Below, piece by piece: positions 12,023 through 22,366 of a stretch of 64,000 nucleotides of DNA. Position 1 is the first letter of the stretch. Every line of letters starts with the position of its first letter. The notes below the pieces were generated by a model, which made no database searches, was not told where the DNA came from, and saw only the letters and a program-made list of their open reading frames with translations. The DNA comes from Tethya wilhelma (lineage: Eukaryota; Porifera; Demospongiae; Tethyida; Tethyidae): NCBI GenBank assembly GCA_964030475.1, contig CAXIPT010000001.1:22412776-22476775 (forward strand), written 5' to 3'. Both the position numbers and the translations under genes were made by a program.

Positions 12023-13101
12023 GGCAAACCTTATTTCGTGTTTTCTCTGTTTTTACCATTATTTTTCGGACTTTCTCTTTTGAAATGTTCAGCTAGCTAC
12101 TATAGTCTATTGTTCTCTGTGTCTATTAGCTAATTTCTTGCCCTTTATAGACTTTTCCCTTTGGTTGCTATTGGCTACATGTTTACTGTATTCTACTTAG
12201 ATATTGTGCATAATATTGTGTAGTGCACTTTTTCATGGCTTTTGGTATCTACACAAACTTACACTCCAAATGTTATTTATAATGAGTGCTTTGTACATAA
12301 TATTTAGGTGTTGTGTATAAATGTGTCAATTTTGTCACGGAATCATGTCAATATCATAATTATTATTATTATCATTATTAGTGTGAGGACTGAGAGCTGT
12401 AGAATATGAAAATATTAACCATAAATTTCTTGCTAGCAGATCAGCTATAGTAGATTGAATTACTTTAGTCACGTGCAGTTTGCATGTACGATCAATGATC
12501 GATATAATGACAGCTAGGATATAATGTTAGGCTAAATTTGTTATGCTAACATTATGTACTATGTACTGCTATAATTATAGTAAACGTACATTTTAATTAT
12601 AGATAATTTGGTAGTCAACCAACTTGTAATTAAATAATTTGACCTAGCAGCATGTTTCTGCCACGTGCTATTGTCACCAATGTAACTTCAATAGCTTCCC
12701 AGATCATTAGCTGCAGATGTTCGACATGATCAGGTGAAGTGAGTAACAATTATCATGACTGGCAACAACCTTTAACCGAATTATCCATGCATGCAAGCAT
12801 TCTATCAGTGTGTGTGGACTGGTTGTGGACAATGATATCTGTTTCAGTTTACAAAAGCAAGCATAAAACATACATGGCCTATAGGGAACCCAGCACCAAA
12901 CAAAAACTTGACAGTATCAAAATTACTATAGCTATTGTGCTAGGTCATAACAATTATTTCGAAGAACTCGAATATAAAAACCTTCAAAACAATGCCTATA
13001 CATGCAAGCTTTAGGAAATTCTGCTTCAGCACTGAAATTTTCAGCACACAAACAGCTACATTGATTCATATTCTTAATTGAGAAGGAGCTCAAGATCTTC
13101 C
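12023..13101. other. Intergenic, PTB to deaminase-like gene
   Basis: AT-rich, with no convincing exon. A TATAAAA-like sequence at 12973-12979, about 129 nt upstream of the next start codon, is a candidate core promoter element for the deaminase-like gene. Confidence 0.4.
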
Positions 13102-14449
13102 ATGGAGATGCTGAAGGTGGCTACACTGCTGGTGGTAGTCACCTCCGCCCTCTATATCCAATCAGCCAGCAGTCATGGCTACACCAACGAGGTGATGGAG
13201 CAAGAGATCGATGAGGACAACTTTGAAGCAGAAGCCGAGATTGAGGCTCTGGAAGAAGAAATGGCCAATGTGATGAGAGTATTGGAGAATGAATTAGCAT
13301 ACATCAATGATAATCGAAAACCTAAATATTCTAAAACTAAACGCAAAACTCTTCAAAGGGCTAATCAGGTGAGAAAACAGCCAAAGAAATCTGAACCTAT
13401 AAATAAGCCAGCTCCAGTTACACTTACTACTCGAGGTCCTGCTCCCAAAAAGAACTTTTGGACAAATCCTATTCGTAAGAAACAAATAGAGGAAAAGAAA
13501 AAACTTCTAGCAGCAAAGAAAAAACAGCAACAAGTCCCAAAATTATATTCATGCATCAAAAATGGCATGAATGATCCTGAAATATACAACGATAATAACC
13601 GTACGTGAGTTACAAACTCGAAATTATGAACTTAAATCATATATTAGGCATACAATGACAGGATTGTATGACTTTATTCATTGTCTCTTTATTTCAGTAA
13701 GGAAAGTGGCTGAAAAGTTCATGGTAGAAAACCCTGAATCAAAGCTGAACGATGCCACATGTGGAGAGGGTATTACCTTGCACAAATTGATGAAGATGAT
13801 TGACTCGATGCGTGATGCTCCTCCCGACAAGCACATCTTTCACTTTTTAGCTGGCACAGCATCCTACGCATATCTTCCTAAACAGGGAGATTGTGATGGG
13901 AAAACGTACAAAAGTAATGAAGGCTGTCCTAAGTGTAACCCTAATGGAATAAATTACAACAAGCGAAATCAAAAGGACTCGGAGATTCAGCTAATCAAAG
14001 AGTGTACTACGGCCACTAGCTACTGGTCTGCCTGGACACCGTGCTGGTACTGCCAGTGGAGCCTGATGGACTGGAAGCCAACAGACAGGTCTGTTACCAT
14101 ATGGTTTGCCAGTTTCTATGAAGATACTACAAGTCCTCCTAATAAAATCAAGACCACAATGGAGCCCTGTCTTCAAAAAATGCACAACGAGGGATTCAAA
14201 CTCAAACCATGGGATTGGGACCAGTTCATAAAGGATGCTCAACTGACAAATGACTGTAAGGATGTAGTTAATCTGGTCAAACACTGCCGTGAGATCAATA
14301 CGTCATTGAGTGCAGTGACAGATGTGATCAACAAGGCTAAAGGAAATAAGTATACAGGTCAGTGCAATCGGCCTCCAGATATGAGTTCCCCAACTGCTAA
14401 CACACAGTTTGCTAGGTGGATTCGCCGAATGATGCAGCGCTACAATTGA
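13102..14449 (+). CDS. Secreted AID/APOBEC-like deaminase-fold protein
   Basis: Two exons, 13102-13600 and 13698-14449 (97-nt intron, donor GTACGT, acceptor TTTCAG), 416 aa. A second in-frame ATG at 13108 is also possible. Residues 1 to about 26 form a signal peptide (MLKVATLLVVVTSALYIQSA). Residues 30-165 are an acidic segment and then a Lys-rich low-complexity linker. The C-terminal part shows the order of an AID/APOBEC domain: strand region HIFHFLAGTASYAYL, helix KDSEIQLIKE in the place of the H-x-E zinc/catalytic helix, strand and loop SYWSAWTPCWYC (compare AID SWSPCYDC), strand VTIWFASFYE, helix MEPCLQKMHNEGFKL. The catalytic Glu and both PC-x2-C cysteines are present, but the zinc His position is Asp. 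The spacing from Glu to PC is 18 residues, shorter than in vertebrate AID. It could be an active extracellular deaminase, or a catalytically altered relative. The fold call rests on motif reading only. Confidence 0.62.
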
Positions 14450-15893
14450 TCACGCATGAGCCTTGATGCCTTATTTAATTATTGGAAGCTCATTAATTAG
14501 CTGATAGATTATTGTGCTGCAACTTACTGTGTATACAATGTCATATTGAACTATTATAATAATTGAAGTAACAGAGATGGATATCTATTAATCATGGATA
14601 AACAACACAAACTATAATTATGAACAGTAGTTATCACTAATAGATCTTAATTCATTATAATAATTATTGCAATAATTATCATACTATTAGGGTAGTACTA
14701 CTCAGTGCCCAAATTGGCTAACTGATATATACCCTAAGTATTGGTAAAGAAGTATTGTAAAAAAATAATGTCACTAGCTATAATACCTATAGAGCCACCA
14801 ATGCCAGTTAATTGGATATTCAATAGACACAATCATACACAATAATAATTATTACTAAGTAAAGATAATAAAGATACTAGTACATTACATACTGACACCA
14901 ATGTTGGATGAATGGACATCATATATTATTATCATGATATGAACATAATTATATTATAGTGCGAGATGCTCAGACAATGCAAGGCGAGTTGACTCTCTTC
15001 TAGCCTCGTCTAGGCCTCCATGGAGACGAACTCTGTTCATATCATAATAATTATCTTATATAATGCCTATTCATCCCACACTGACATTGAGACAAACCCT
15101 CTTCCTACATCACGGTACATCCATAGTCAAATCATCACTTCATATGCATGCTGATCGAAGCAGTTAATTGATCATGAACCTGGAGAATCAACTCAAGTAT
15201 AGCAGAAGCGTCAGACTATAGCAATGAGGTAAATCCAACCAGTGAAACACACCAACCTGATGAGGACCAAGACACTGTGGAAAGAGGAAGCTGAGAAGAA
15301 TGAGAGAATTTGCATGGATGATTATAATATCAGAGGATGTGTAATGAAGATCAAACTCATCATCAAAGTATATAGTACGCAAAGCACTGATCCAAACCAG
15401 GCTTGAACACTTTATAATCAGGAAAGAGCTCCCTGATGTCATGCATACATGTACATGTCTTGATGGTGATTCTGAAATGTCAGACTCATATGCATTCCAG
15501 TGTAATCATTCAAACATTATACAAATTGTTGGTGTTACATACATGATCATAACTTGATGTTGAATACCATTTGGTTCAAACCGTGTATTGCAAGAAGCCA
15601 TTCACTCATGTCACTTACCACTACATCACTAAGAACATCACATCGCAACCACATGTACACTACCTAGTCTAGTCCTAGACCCAGGCTATAATTATGCTAC
15701 CTAACTCTTAATCACTGGATATTAAAATTGGGTCTATCTATTATCATGCAATTAATTAAGAACAGAGTACAGTCAATGTAATTGTTAACACTCTGTTCAG
15801 TGGTAGAGATGGTGTAACCAATGTAACTCAGATTCAGCTAAATTACAATGTAATTAACTACAAAGAACGGTTTGAGTGGATTCCACAAAATTT
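14450..15893. other. Intergenic / 3' region of methyltransferase gene
   Basis: AT-rich, no exon recognised. From 14710 onward it is duplicated at 18934. A short foldback (ATATGAACATAATTAT ... GTTCATATCATAATAATTAT) spans about 14938-15054. Confidence 0.4.
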
Positions 15894-17014
15894 TTAACGG
15901 TGATTCATGACTTTTTTTACACAAGTTGTTGCTGTGGATTGCCCAATGATGCTTCTTTGTTCTGCTTCGTGTTTCCTAACAAACTCTTCAGCCAAACCCA
16001 AATCGATCTGCTCCTTCCACCACACTAGCCCAGCCTCCAGCTCTTCTTTGGTTGCTAGTGACCACATGCTATCTGATTTACGATAGCATTCATCAAATGG
16101 ACCTTGAATGTTAAGTTACTTGTCCAAAAAATGATCCATGATGATCTCAATTTTAATGTCGTTCCAACCGGCCATAGCAAGTTGACGTTTGAACAGTGGA
16201 ATGCCTGGCACTTTTGAAGCACAGATGCTTGATGCTTGTGGTATCAAAGCACTGTACCAACATCCACACATTAATTGCTTTGGAGTGTAAGATGACAGCC
16301 AAAACACCCCACCCGGTTTAAGGGTCCTATAAATGTTTGCTAATGCCTTGTTTTGCATATCCATTGAGAGGTGGTGTAGAACTTGAGTCATGATGACCAC
16401 ATCGTAGGCTTCAGTTTCGAAACATTTCTCATCAGCAGCGCTTCCCTGAGTGATGGTAACTCGATTATCATCTTTATGCTTGTTTGTAGCTGCTGCCAGC
16501 ATCCCTTCATTGAACTCCAGTCCATAGCAGGAGCCCACCTTGTCTTTGAGAGCATTGATGTAGTTACCAGTGCCACATCCAACATCAAGGAGCTTGAGAG
16601 AGCTTTTCTCTTTGCCTAGGTTTTGAGATGCTATTTCAAGAGCCCTTTCCAAGGACTCTAGGCCAACAGGTTTTCGTTTTTGATCGTAAGTTTCAGACAC
16701 TGTAGAATAATCTTCATACTCGCTGACTTTGAACCAGTGGAAGCCATCGATCTCGGGATTGGAAACCGCTCACGTGAGCAGTATAGTCCTGTACTTTAGG
16801 TCGTCGGGCCGGCAGGCCGGAGCGCCTTTTTGGTCGCCAAAAAAGGCAGCTGCCAGCTAGTACAACCCACACTAAACGCTTGAAAAGCGAAAACTAGGAA
16901 GCTTATACAAGTAAGTCCAGGCATAAAACATGTATACAAAGAATACTTGCATGCAACAAAAACATTTTTTTATAGCAAAATTTCTTAGATTTAGTACAAA
17001 AGTAAGTTGAACAG
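14710..17014. repeat. 2305-bp near-identical block, copy 1 (methyltransferase gene)
   Basis: Matches 18934-21238 at a constant offset of 4224 bp. Copy 1 is ended by N at 17015, and copy 2 begins right after N at 18933. No difference was noticed by eye across the coding part. Most likely an assembly duplicate or an unmerged haplotype. Confidence 0.9.
15894..16751 (-). pseudogene. Class I SAM-dependent methyltransferase, in-frame TAA before conserved tail (copy 1)
   Basis: Reading right to left, an open exon begins about 16751 (acceptor-like CCCGAG before it; no in-frame ATG, so a 5' exon is missing) with FHWFKVSEYEDYSTVSETYD. Motif I is LLDVGCGTGNY, followed by GLEFNEGML, the acidic motif VTITQGSAADE, DVVIMTQVLHHL and LKPGGVFWLSSYT. 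These bind S-adenosylmethionine; the substrate is unknown. A TAA at 16116-16118 follows DHFLDK. The same frame then stays open for 73 more codons (stop 15894-15896), encoding GPFDECYRKSDSMWSLATKE...EAGLVWWKEQ...SIIGQST. This resembles the normal C-terminus of bacterial-type methyltransferases of this class. A GT-AG intron spanning the TAA was tested and does not restore frame. Either the gene is recently damaged, the stop is read through, or the reference carries an error. Confidence 0.72.
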
Positions 17015-17015
17015 N

Positions 17016-18147
17016 AGGATTGGTCTGTAGCATTTTGGTTTTGTACATGTACCCAAAGAATTGATCCCTTTCAATTCGGATAAGAGTGTCTAGAAGGTAG
17101 TCAACCCTCCTATTGAGCTTTCCATTCAGATACATGGTCTTCAGCTTATTGTGAAAACTGTAGAGAATGTTGGGTACTCTTAAGTGCCAATACGATGTAG
17201 AATGTGTTTGGTAGAGTAAATATGTATATGTGTACATACACACACACACCTTTCCAAGAACATGTTTGTATCTGTGTCTGAATGGTTGAAATGTCGGTAG
17301 CTCTTTGCCCATTTCTCTGTGTGTGTGTGTGTGTGTGTGGCACGCATACTAATGTTGTGCACATGAATTGTTATGTGGGTGTCTACCTGGACGGGAAGCA
17401 TAGTATTCCTTAAAATAGGTGACAAATTGTGGCTCTTTGGACTGCCAATATAGCTTTGAAGTTTTTCAAGAAGGTCCGTGAATACTTCTAATGATGTTTC
17501 TTGGAGGAGAACTCCAAGTGATTGATACATTTGGACTTTGTTTTCATCCTTCACACCATGTAGGTGGTTCTTCCATGACCTGTACAATGGGCGAGGATTT
17601 GTATGTATACATATTATCATAGTGATAATAATACAAAATTAGGCCAGTAACTCACCGGTCAACATGCCAATGGCAAAGCAAATGCCTCAGTTCATTTCCA
17701 TAGACACTGATTGCAGCATTCCAGCCAGTATTATCTATTTTAATGTCCATGTACATAATCAGAAAAGATTATAATTTTAGTGACTGGAATTTACTACTTA
17801 ATTTTCAATATACCGTCATCTGTCATCAACACACTGACCACAGTACTGGGAGACCTATCTCTGAGAGATAGCAGAAATTGTTCCATAACCTCTGTGTTTT
17901 CCCTGTCCGAGATACACCATGCAATAGGCTGGCCTGTTAGCCAAGTGTATGTGATTGCATAAGAGAAGGGACACAAGCATACGTGTAAATGTTCTTTGTA
18001 GTGGCACCCAAAGTATTGGGCACGGTTACTGCTACACGCTAATATTAGAGTGGCTCTATAATTGGAAAAAATGCGGTAATTAGAAATTGCAGACTGGCTT
18101 ATAGGAAGATTTTTGAAGGTTGCAAGCATGATATTCAAACTCAGCAC
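17016..18147 (-). mobile_element. MULE-type transposase gene, spliced, truncated
   Basis: Five exons reconstruct in phase on the minus strand: about 18147-17814, 17734-17656, 17579-17387, 17314-17250, 17178-17016 (cut by N at 17015). They read LCPFSYAITYTW..GQPIAWCISDRE, then MTDDDNTGWNAA across the first junction, HLLCHWHVDRSWK across the second, KWAKSYRHF, then NTNMFLERVPN across the last. The strand-helix pattern with G-P-A-ISDRE, M-T-D-D, C-H-W-H-V-D-R-W and the NTNM-E motif is typical of the MULE (Mutator-like) DDE transposase domain. The 5' end is not resolved. Four introns are unusual for an active transposon and suggest either a domesticated gene or an intron-rich element. Confidence 0.7.
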
Positions 18148-18842
18148 CCTTGCTTTAGTTAGAGATCACTTTATTTTTTCTTTTTGGGCTCTCAGCAAGG
18201 GATAATGCAAGCGTGGTAAAAAGTTAATTAACATTCCATTGAACATTCCATAGTCCAGTAGCGGGAGAACAAAGGCTCTGCAGAAGATAAAAAGAAATAT
18301 ATCCCCCTAAATCAATAGTACTCAGTTCAGAAAAAGCTTCGGAATACTTCAATAACCATTGCTTCTGGAGATATAAGAAAACCAATCAGTGACCTCATTA
18401 GACAAAGGTCAAGTGTGTCCTACCTCCTCTGGAAAAAAAACCATGCATGTCAAGCTCGATTGATCATGTTGATGTGCACAGGAATCTGCAGCATAGCTGA
18501 AAAGAATGGATTGCTAATAGGGTAAGTAAAGAATTCTGTTCTACTGCTAATTTAAGCTTACTAACATTTTCCAAGGCCATCTGGCACAATAATGCCACGA
18601 AATATCAAGTTTAGCTTGAGTCTGAGCCTCAGTGGTCTGTAGATACTGGTTTGTTTTTCTGTGGCCTACTTCACACACAGATCAGGCCTTAGGGTGCTCA
18701 GTGTCTATGTCTGAAGATATTTTTATACTGCATAAAATTTGAAAGGAAGAGAAGAGCTTGGGCCACTGCCTGAATATTCTATCACTAGGCAGCAGGGTGC
18801 ATTAATTGTATATGTCTCTTTTAATCTGTGCACGTGTGCACA
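18148..18842. other. No gene recognised
   Basis: About 700 bp of AT-rich sequence upstream of the MULE exons. It may hold 5' exons of that gene, but none could be placed. Confidence 0.4.
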
Positions 18843-18878
18843 TGTGTGTGTGTGTGTGTGTGTGTGCGTATGTGTGTG

Positions 18879-18919
<41 letters not shown>

Positions 18920-18933
18920 GTGTGTGTGTGTGN
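18843..18933. repeat. (TG)n ending in an N gap
   Basis: TG/TGCG microsatellite that runs into N at 18933, after which the second methyltransferase block starts. Confidence 0.95.
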
Positions 18934-21238
18934 CAAATTGGCTAACTGATATATACCCTAAGTATTGGTAAAGAAGTATTGTAAAAAAATAATGTCACTA
19001 GCTATAATACCTATAGAGCCACCAATGCCAGTTAATTGGATATTCAATAGACACAATCATACACAATAATAATTATTACTAAGTAAAGATAATAAAGATA
19101 CTAGTACATTACATACTGACACCAATGTTGGATGAATGGACATCATATATTATTATCATGATATGAACATAATTATATTATAGTGCGAGATGCTCAGACA
19201 ATGCAAGGCGAGTTGACTCTCTTCTAGCCTCGTCTAGGCCTCCATGGAGACGAACTCTGTTCATATCATAATAATTATCTTATATAATGCCTATTCATCC
19301 CACACTGACATTGAGACAAACCCTCTTCCTACATCACGGTACATCCATAGTCAAATCATCACTTCATATGCATGCTGATCGAAGCAGTTAATTGATCATG
19401 AACCTGGAGAATCAACTCAAGTATAGCAGAAGCGTCAGACTATAGCAATGAGGTAAATCCAACCAGTGAAACACACCAACCTGATGAGGACCAAGACACT
19501 GTGGAAAGAGGAAGCTGAGAAGAATGAGAGAATTTGCATGGATGATTATAATATCAGAGGATGTGTAATGAAGATCAAACTCATCATCAAAGTATATAGT
19601 ACGCAAAGCACTGATCCAAACCAGGCTTGAACACTTTATAATCAGGAAAGAGCTCCCTGATGTCATGCATACATGTACATGTCTTGATGGTGATTCTGAA
19701 ATGTCAGACTCATATGCATTCCAGTGTAATCATTCAAACATTATACAAATTGTTGGTGTTACATACATGATCATAACTTGATGTTGAATACCATTTGGTT
19801 CAAACCGTGTATTGCAAGAAGCCATTCACTCATGTCACTTACCACTACATCACTAAGAACATCACATCGCAACCACATGTACACTACCTAGTCTAGTCCT
19901 AGACCCAGGCTATAATTATGCTACCTAACTCTTAATCACTGGATATTAAAATTGGGTCTATCTATTATCATGCAATTAATTAAGAACAGAGTACAGTCAA
20001 TGTAATTGTTAACACTCTGTTCAGTGGTAGAGATGGTGTAACCAATGTAACTCAGATTCAGCTAAATTACAATGTAATTAACTACAAAGAACGGTTTGAG
20101 TGGATTCCACAAAATTTTTAACGGTGATTCATGACTTTTTTTACACAAGTTGTTGCTGTGGATTGCCCAATGATGCTTCTTTGTTCTGCTTCGTGTTTCC
20201 TAACAAACTCTTCAGCCAAACCCAAATCGATCTGCTCCTTCCACCACACTAGCCCAGCCTCCAGCTCTTCTTTGGTTGCTAGTGACCACATGCTATCTGA
20301 TTTACGATAGCATTCATCAAATGGACCTTGAATGTTAAGTTACTTGTCCAAAAAATGATCCATGATGATCTCAATTTTAATGTCGTTCCAACCGGCCATA
20401 GCAAGTTGACGTTTGAACAGTGGAATGCCTGGCACTTTTGAAGCACAGATGCTTGATGCTTGTGGTATCAAAGCACTGTACCAACATCCACACATTAATT
20501 GCTTTGGAGTGTAAGATGACAGCCAAAACACCCCACCCGGTTTAAGGGTCCTATAAATGTTTGCTAATGCCTTGTTTTGCATATCCATTGAGAGGTGGTG
20601 TAGAACTTGAGTCATGATGACCACATCGTAGGCTTCAGTTTCGAAACATTTCTCATCAGCAGCGCTTCCCTGAGTGATGGTAACTCGATTATCATCTTTA
20701 TGCTTGTTTGTAGCTGCTGCCAGCATCCCTTCATTGAACTCCAGTCCATAGCAGGAGCCCACCTTGTCTTTGAGAGCATTGATGTAGTTACCAGTGCCAC
20801 ATCCAACATCAAGGAGCTTGAGAGAGCTTTTCTCTTTGCCTAGGTTTTGAGATGCTATTTCAAGAGCCCTTTCCAAGGACTCTAGGCCAACAGGTTTTCG
20901 TTTTTGATCGTAAGTTTCAGACACTGTAGAATAATCTTCATACTCGCTGACTTTGAACCAGTGGAAGCCATCGATCTCGGGATTGGAAACCGCTCACGTG
21001 AGCAGTATAGTCCTGTACTTTAGGTCGTCGGGCCGGCAGGCCGGAGCGCCTTTTTGGTCGCCAAAAAAGGCAGCTGCCAGCTAGTACAACCCACACTAAA
21101 CGCTTGAAAAGCGAAAACTAGGAAGCTTATACAAGTAAGTCCAGGCATAAAACATGTATACAAAGAATACTTGCATGCAACAAAAACATTTTTTTATAGC
21201 AAAATTTCTTAGATTTAGTACAAAAGTAAGTTGAACAG
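18934..21238. repeat. 2305-bp near-identical block, copy 2 (methyltransferase gene)
   Basis: Second copy of 14710-17014. It continues without a gap into 21239 onward, so its right flank is physically linked, unlike that of copy 1. Confidence 0.9.
20118..20975 (-). pseudogene. Class I SAM-dependent methyltransferase, in-frame TAA (copy 2)
   Basis: Same sequence as the 15894-16751 entry: motif I LLDVGCGTGNY, TAA at 20340-20342 after DHFLDK, open tail to the stop at 20118-20120. If the two blocks are one locus assembled twice, this is the same gene and its TAA is not independent confirmation. Confidence 0.72.
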
Positions 21239-22086
21239 CAACATTCAACAAACTAGCTGATTTTGCAGAGTTTTCAGGACTGTAACCTTGAGCACAGTGA
21301 ATAGATTCTGGTTTTCTGGCCTGATAATGTTTCTTTATATACTGAGTCATTTGAATAGGTCCTGTATGTTGGAAGAAAACATTCATTTAGCACAAAAAAT
21401 TAGATAGACAGTACAAAAAATAATACATTGGGTGCCTTGATATTCGGGACTGGAATTTCAACACTAGTGGATTGGACCCAACTTTAGCACCACATAAAGA
21501 TAGTTTGTAAGTGCTAATAACAGAGTAGGGTTATTAAAAGCAGAGCACACAAACCTATCTTGAAAAAATTGAGTGCAAAAATCAATAAATTTTCACCTTA
21601 GCAACCATAAGCAGTAGGAAAAGGCACAGAGAAGACAACAGCAGGCAACAGACAAACTAGAAATCCTAACAGAGTTTCCTACCAACTTGTTTTAGCTTTG
21701 CAGTCTTATAACAGCTAGTCAAACCATTACTACCCCAGCATTGATATGGATATACCTCAATATTAAAATGTCTGAAGTTACATGAATATTGATGTACAAC
21801 TTCTCTTGAAAACAAACATCTAAGGAACAGTCTCACGGCTCTCACATGATTCCCTACAATAATTTGGGGGGAAGGGGGGGGGGTTGCATAAAATCCTTAC
21901 CAGCTTAGTAGAGAAGTGCCTTGTCTTTGTAAAAAAGACTCTTGATTATGAGCTTGATCACACTCTGAAATACTTCTCAACTCAATTAGGTCCTGCCATC
22001 TTCTTCTCAGTCAGCTGATTTATTCCCAGATCATCATTCTTTCAATACTTTTTCTTGCGCTGTAGCTACTTCAAGGGGTGGTCACG
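21239..22086. other. No firm gene; one possible minus-strand exon
   Basis: On the minus strand an acceptor-like ACATACAG is followed by an open stretch (about 21365-21240) reading PIQMTQYIKKHYQARKPE. It could be a 5' exon of the methyltransferase gene or part of another transposon protein; nothing decides. The rest is AT-rich, with a poly(G) run near 21870. Confidence 0.3.
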
Positions 22087-22365
22087 ACCATACCCGCTGT
22101 ACTAACACCCGCGACCGGGATCAAAATTTGATCCGTCCAATTTTTAGGCCTTGACCCTTGATTTCACTACTTTGGAAGGCCTTGATCGTGATAAATTTGA
22201 ACTTTGACCCACAAAAACGTGCTATTTGCAGCTAATGGCCTTTGACCGTTGATCGAAAGCAAGCAGTAGAGCTTTCTTGACCCTTGATGGGCCAATTTTT
22301 GTTGCTTTGACCCCTTGATCGCATCTTGATCCCGGTCGCGGGTGTTAGTACAGCGGGTATGGTCG
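22087..22365. mobile_element. MITE-like foldback cut by an N
   Basis: The left arm GACCATACCCGCTGTACTAA... and the right arm ...TTAGTACAGCGGGTATGGTC are perfect inverted repeats, extending inward through CACCCGCGACCGGGATCAA. The interior repeats TTGACC/TTGATC motifs. The right end is directly followed by N at 22366 and then by mid-exon coding sequence, so no target duplication can be seen. Confidence 0.75.
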
Positions 22366-22366
22366 N

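Noticed and set aside
13571..13697. Start of the deaminase-like exon 2 at ATG 13571
   Set aside because: The frame upstream of 13698 is intron. Splicing 13600 to 13698 joins the signal-peptide exon in phase and explains both parts.
15188..15442. 84-codon minus-strand frame, repeated at 19412-19666
   Set aside because: No domain, AT-rich context, and the second copy is only the duplicated block.
16099..16118. A 17-nt GT-AG mini-intron removing the methyltransferase TAA
   Set aside because: Removing it gives AAG TCC ATT TGA, an immediate stop, so it does not rescue the frame.
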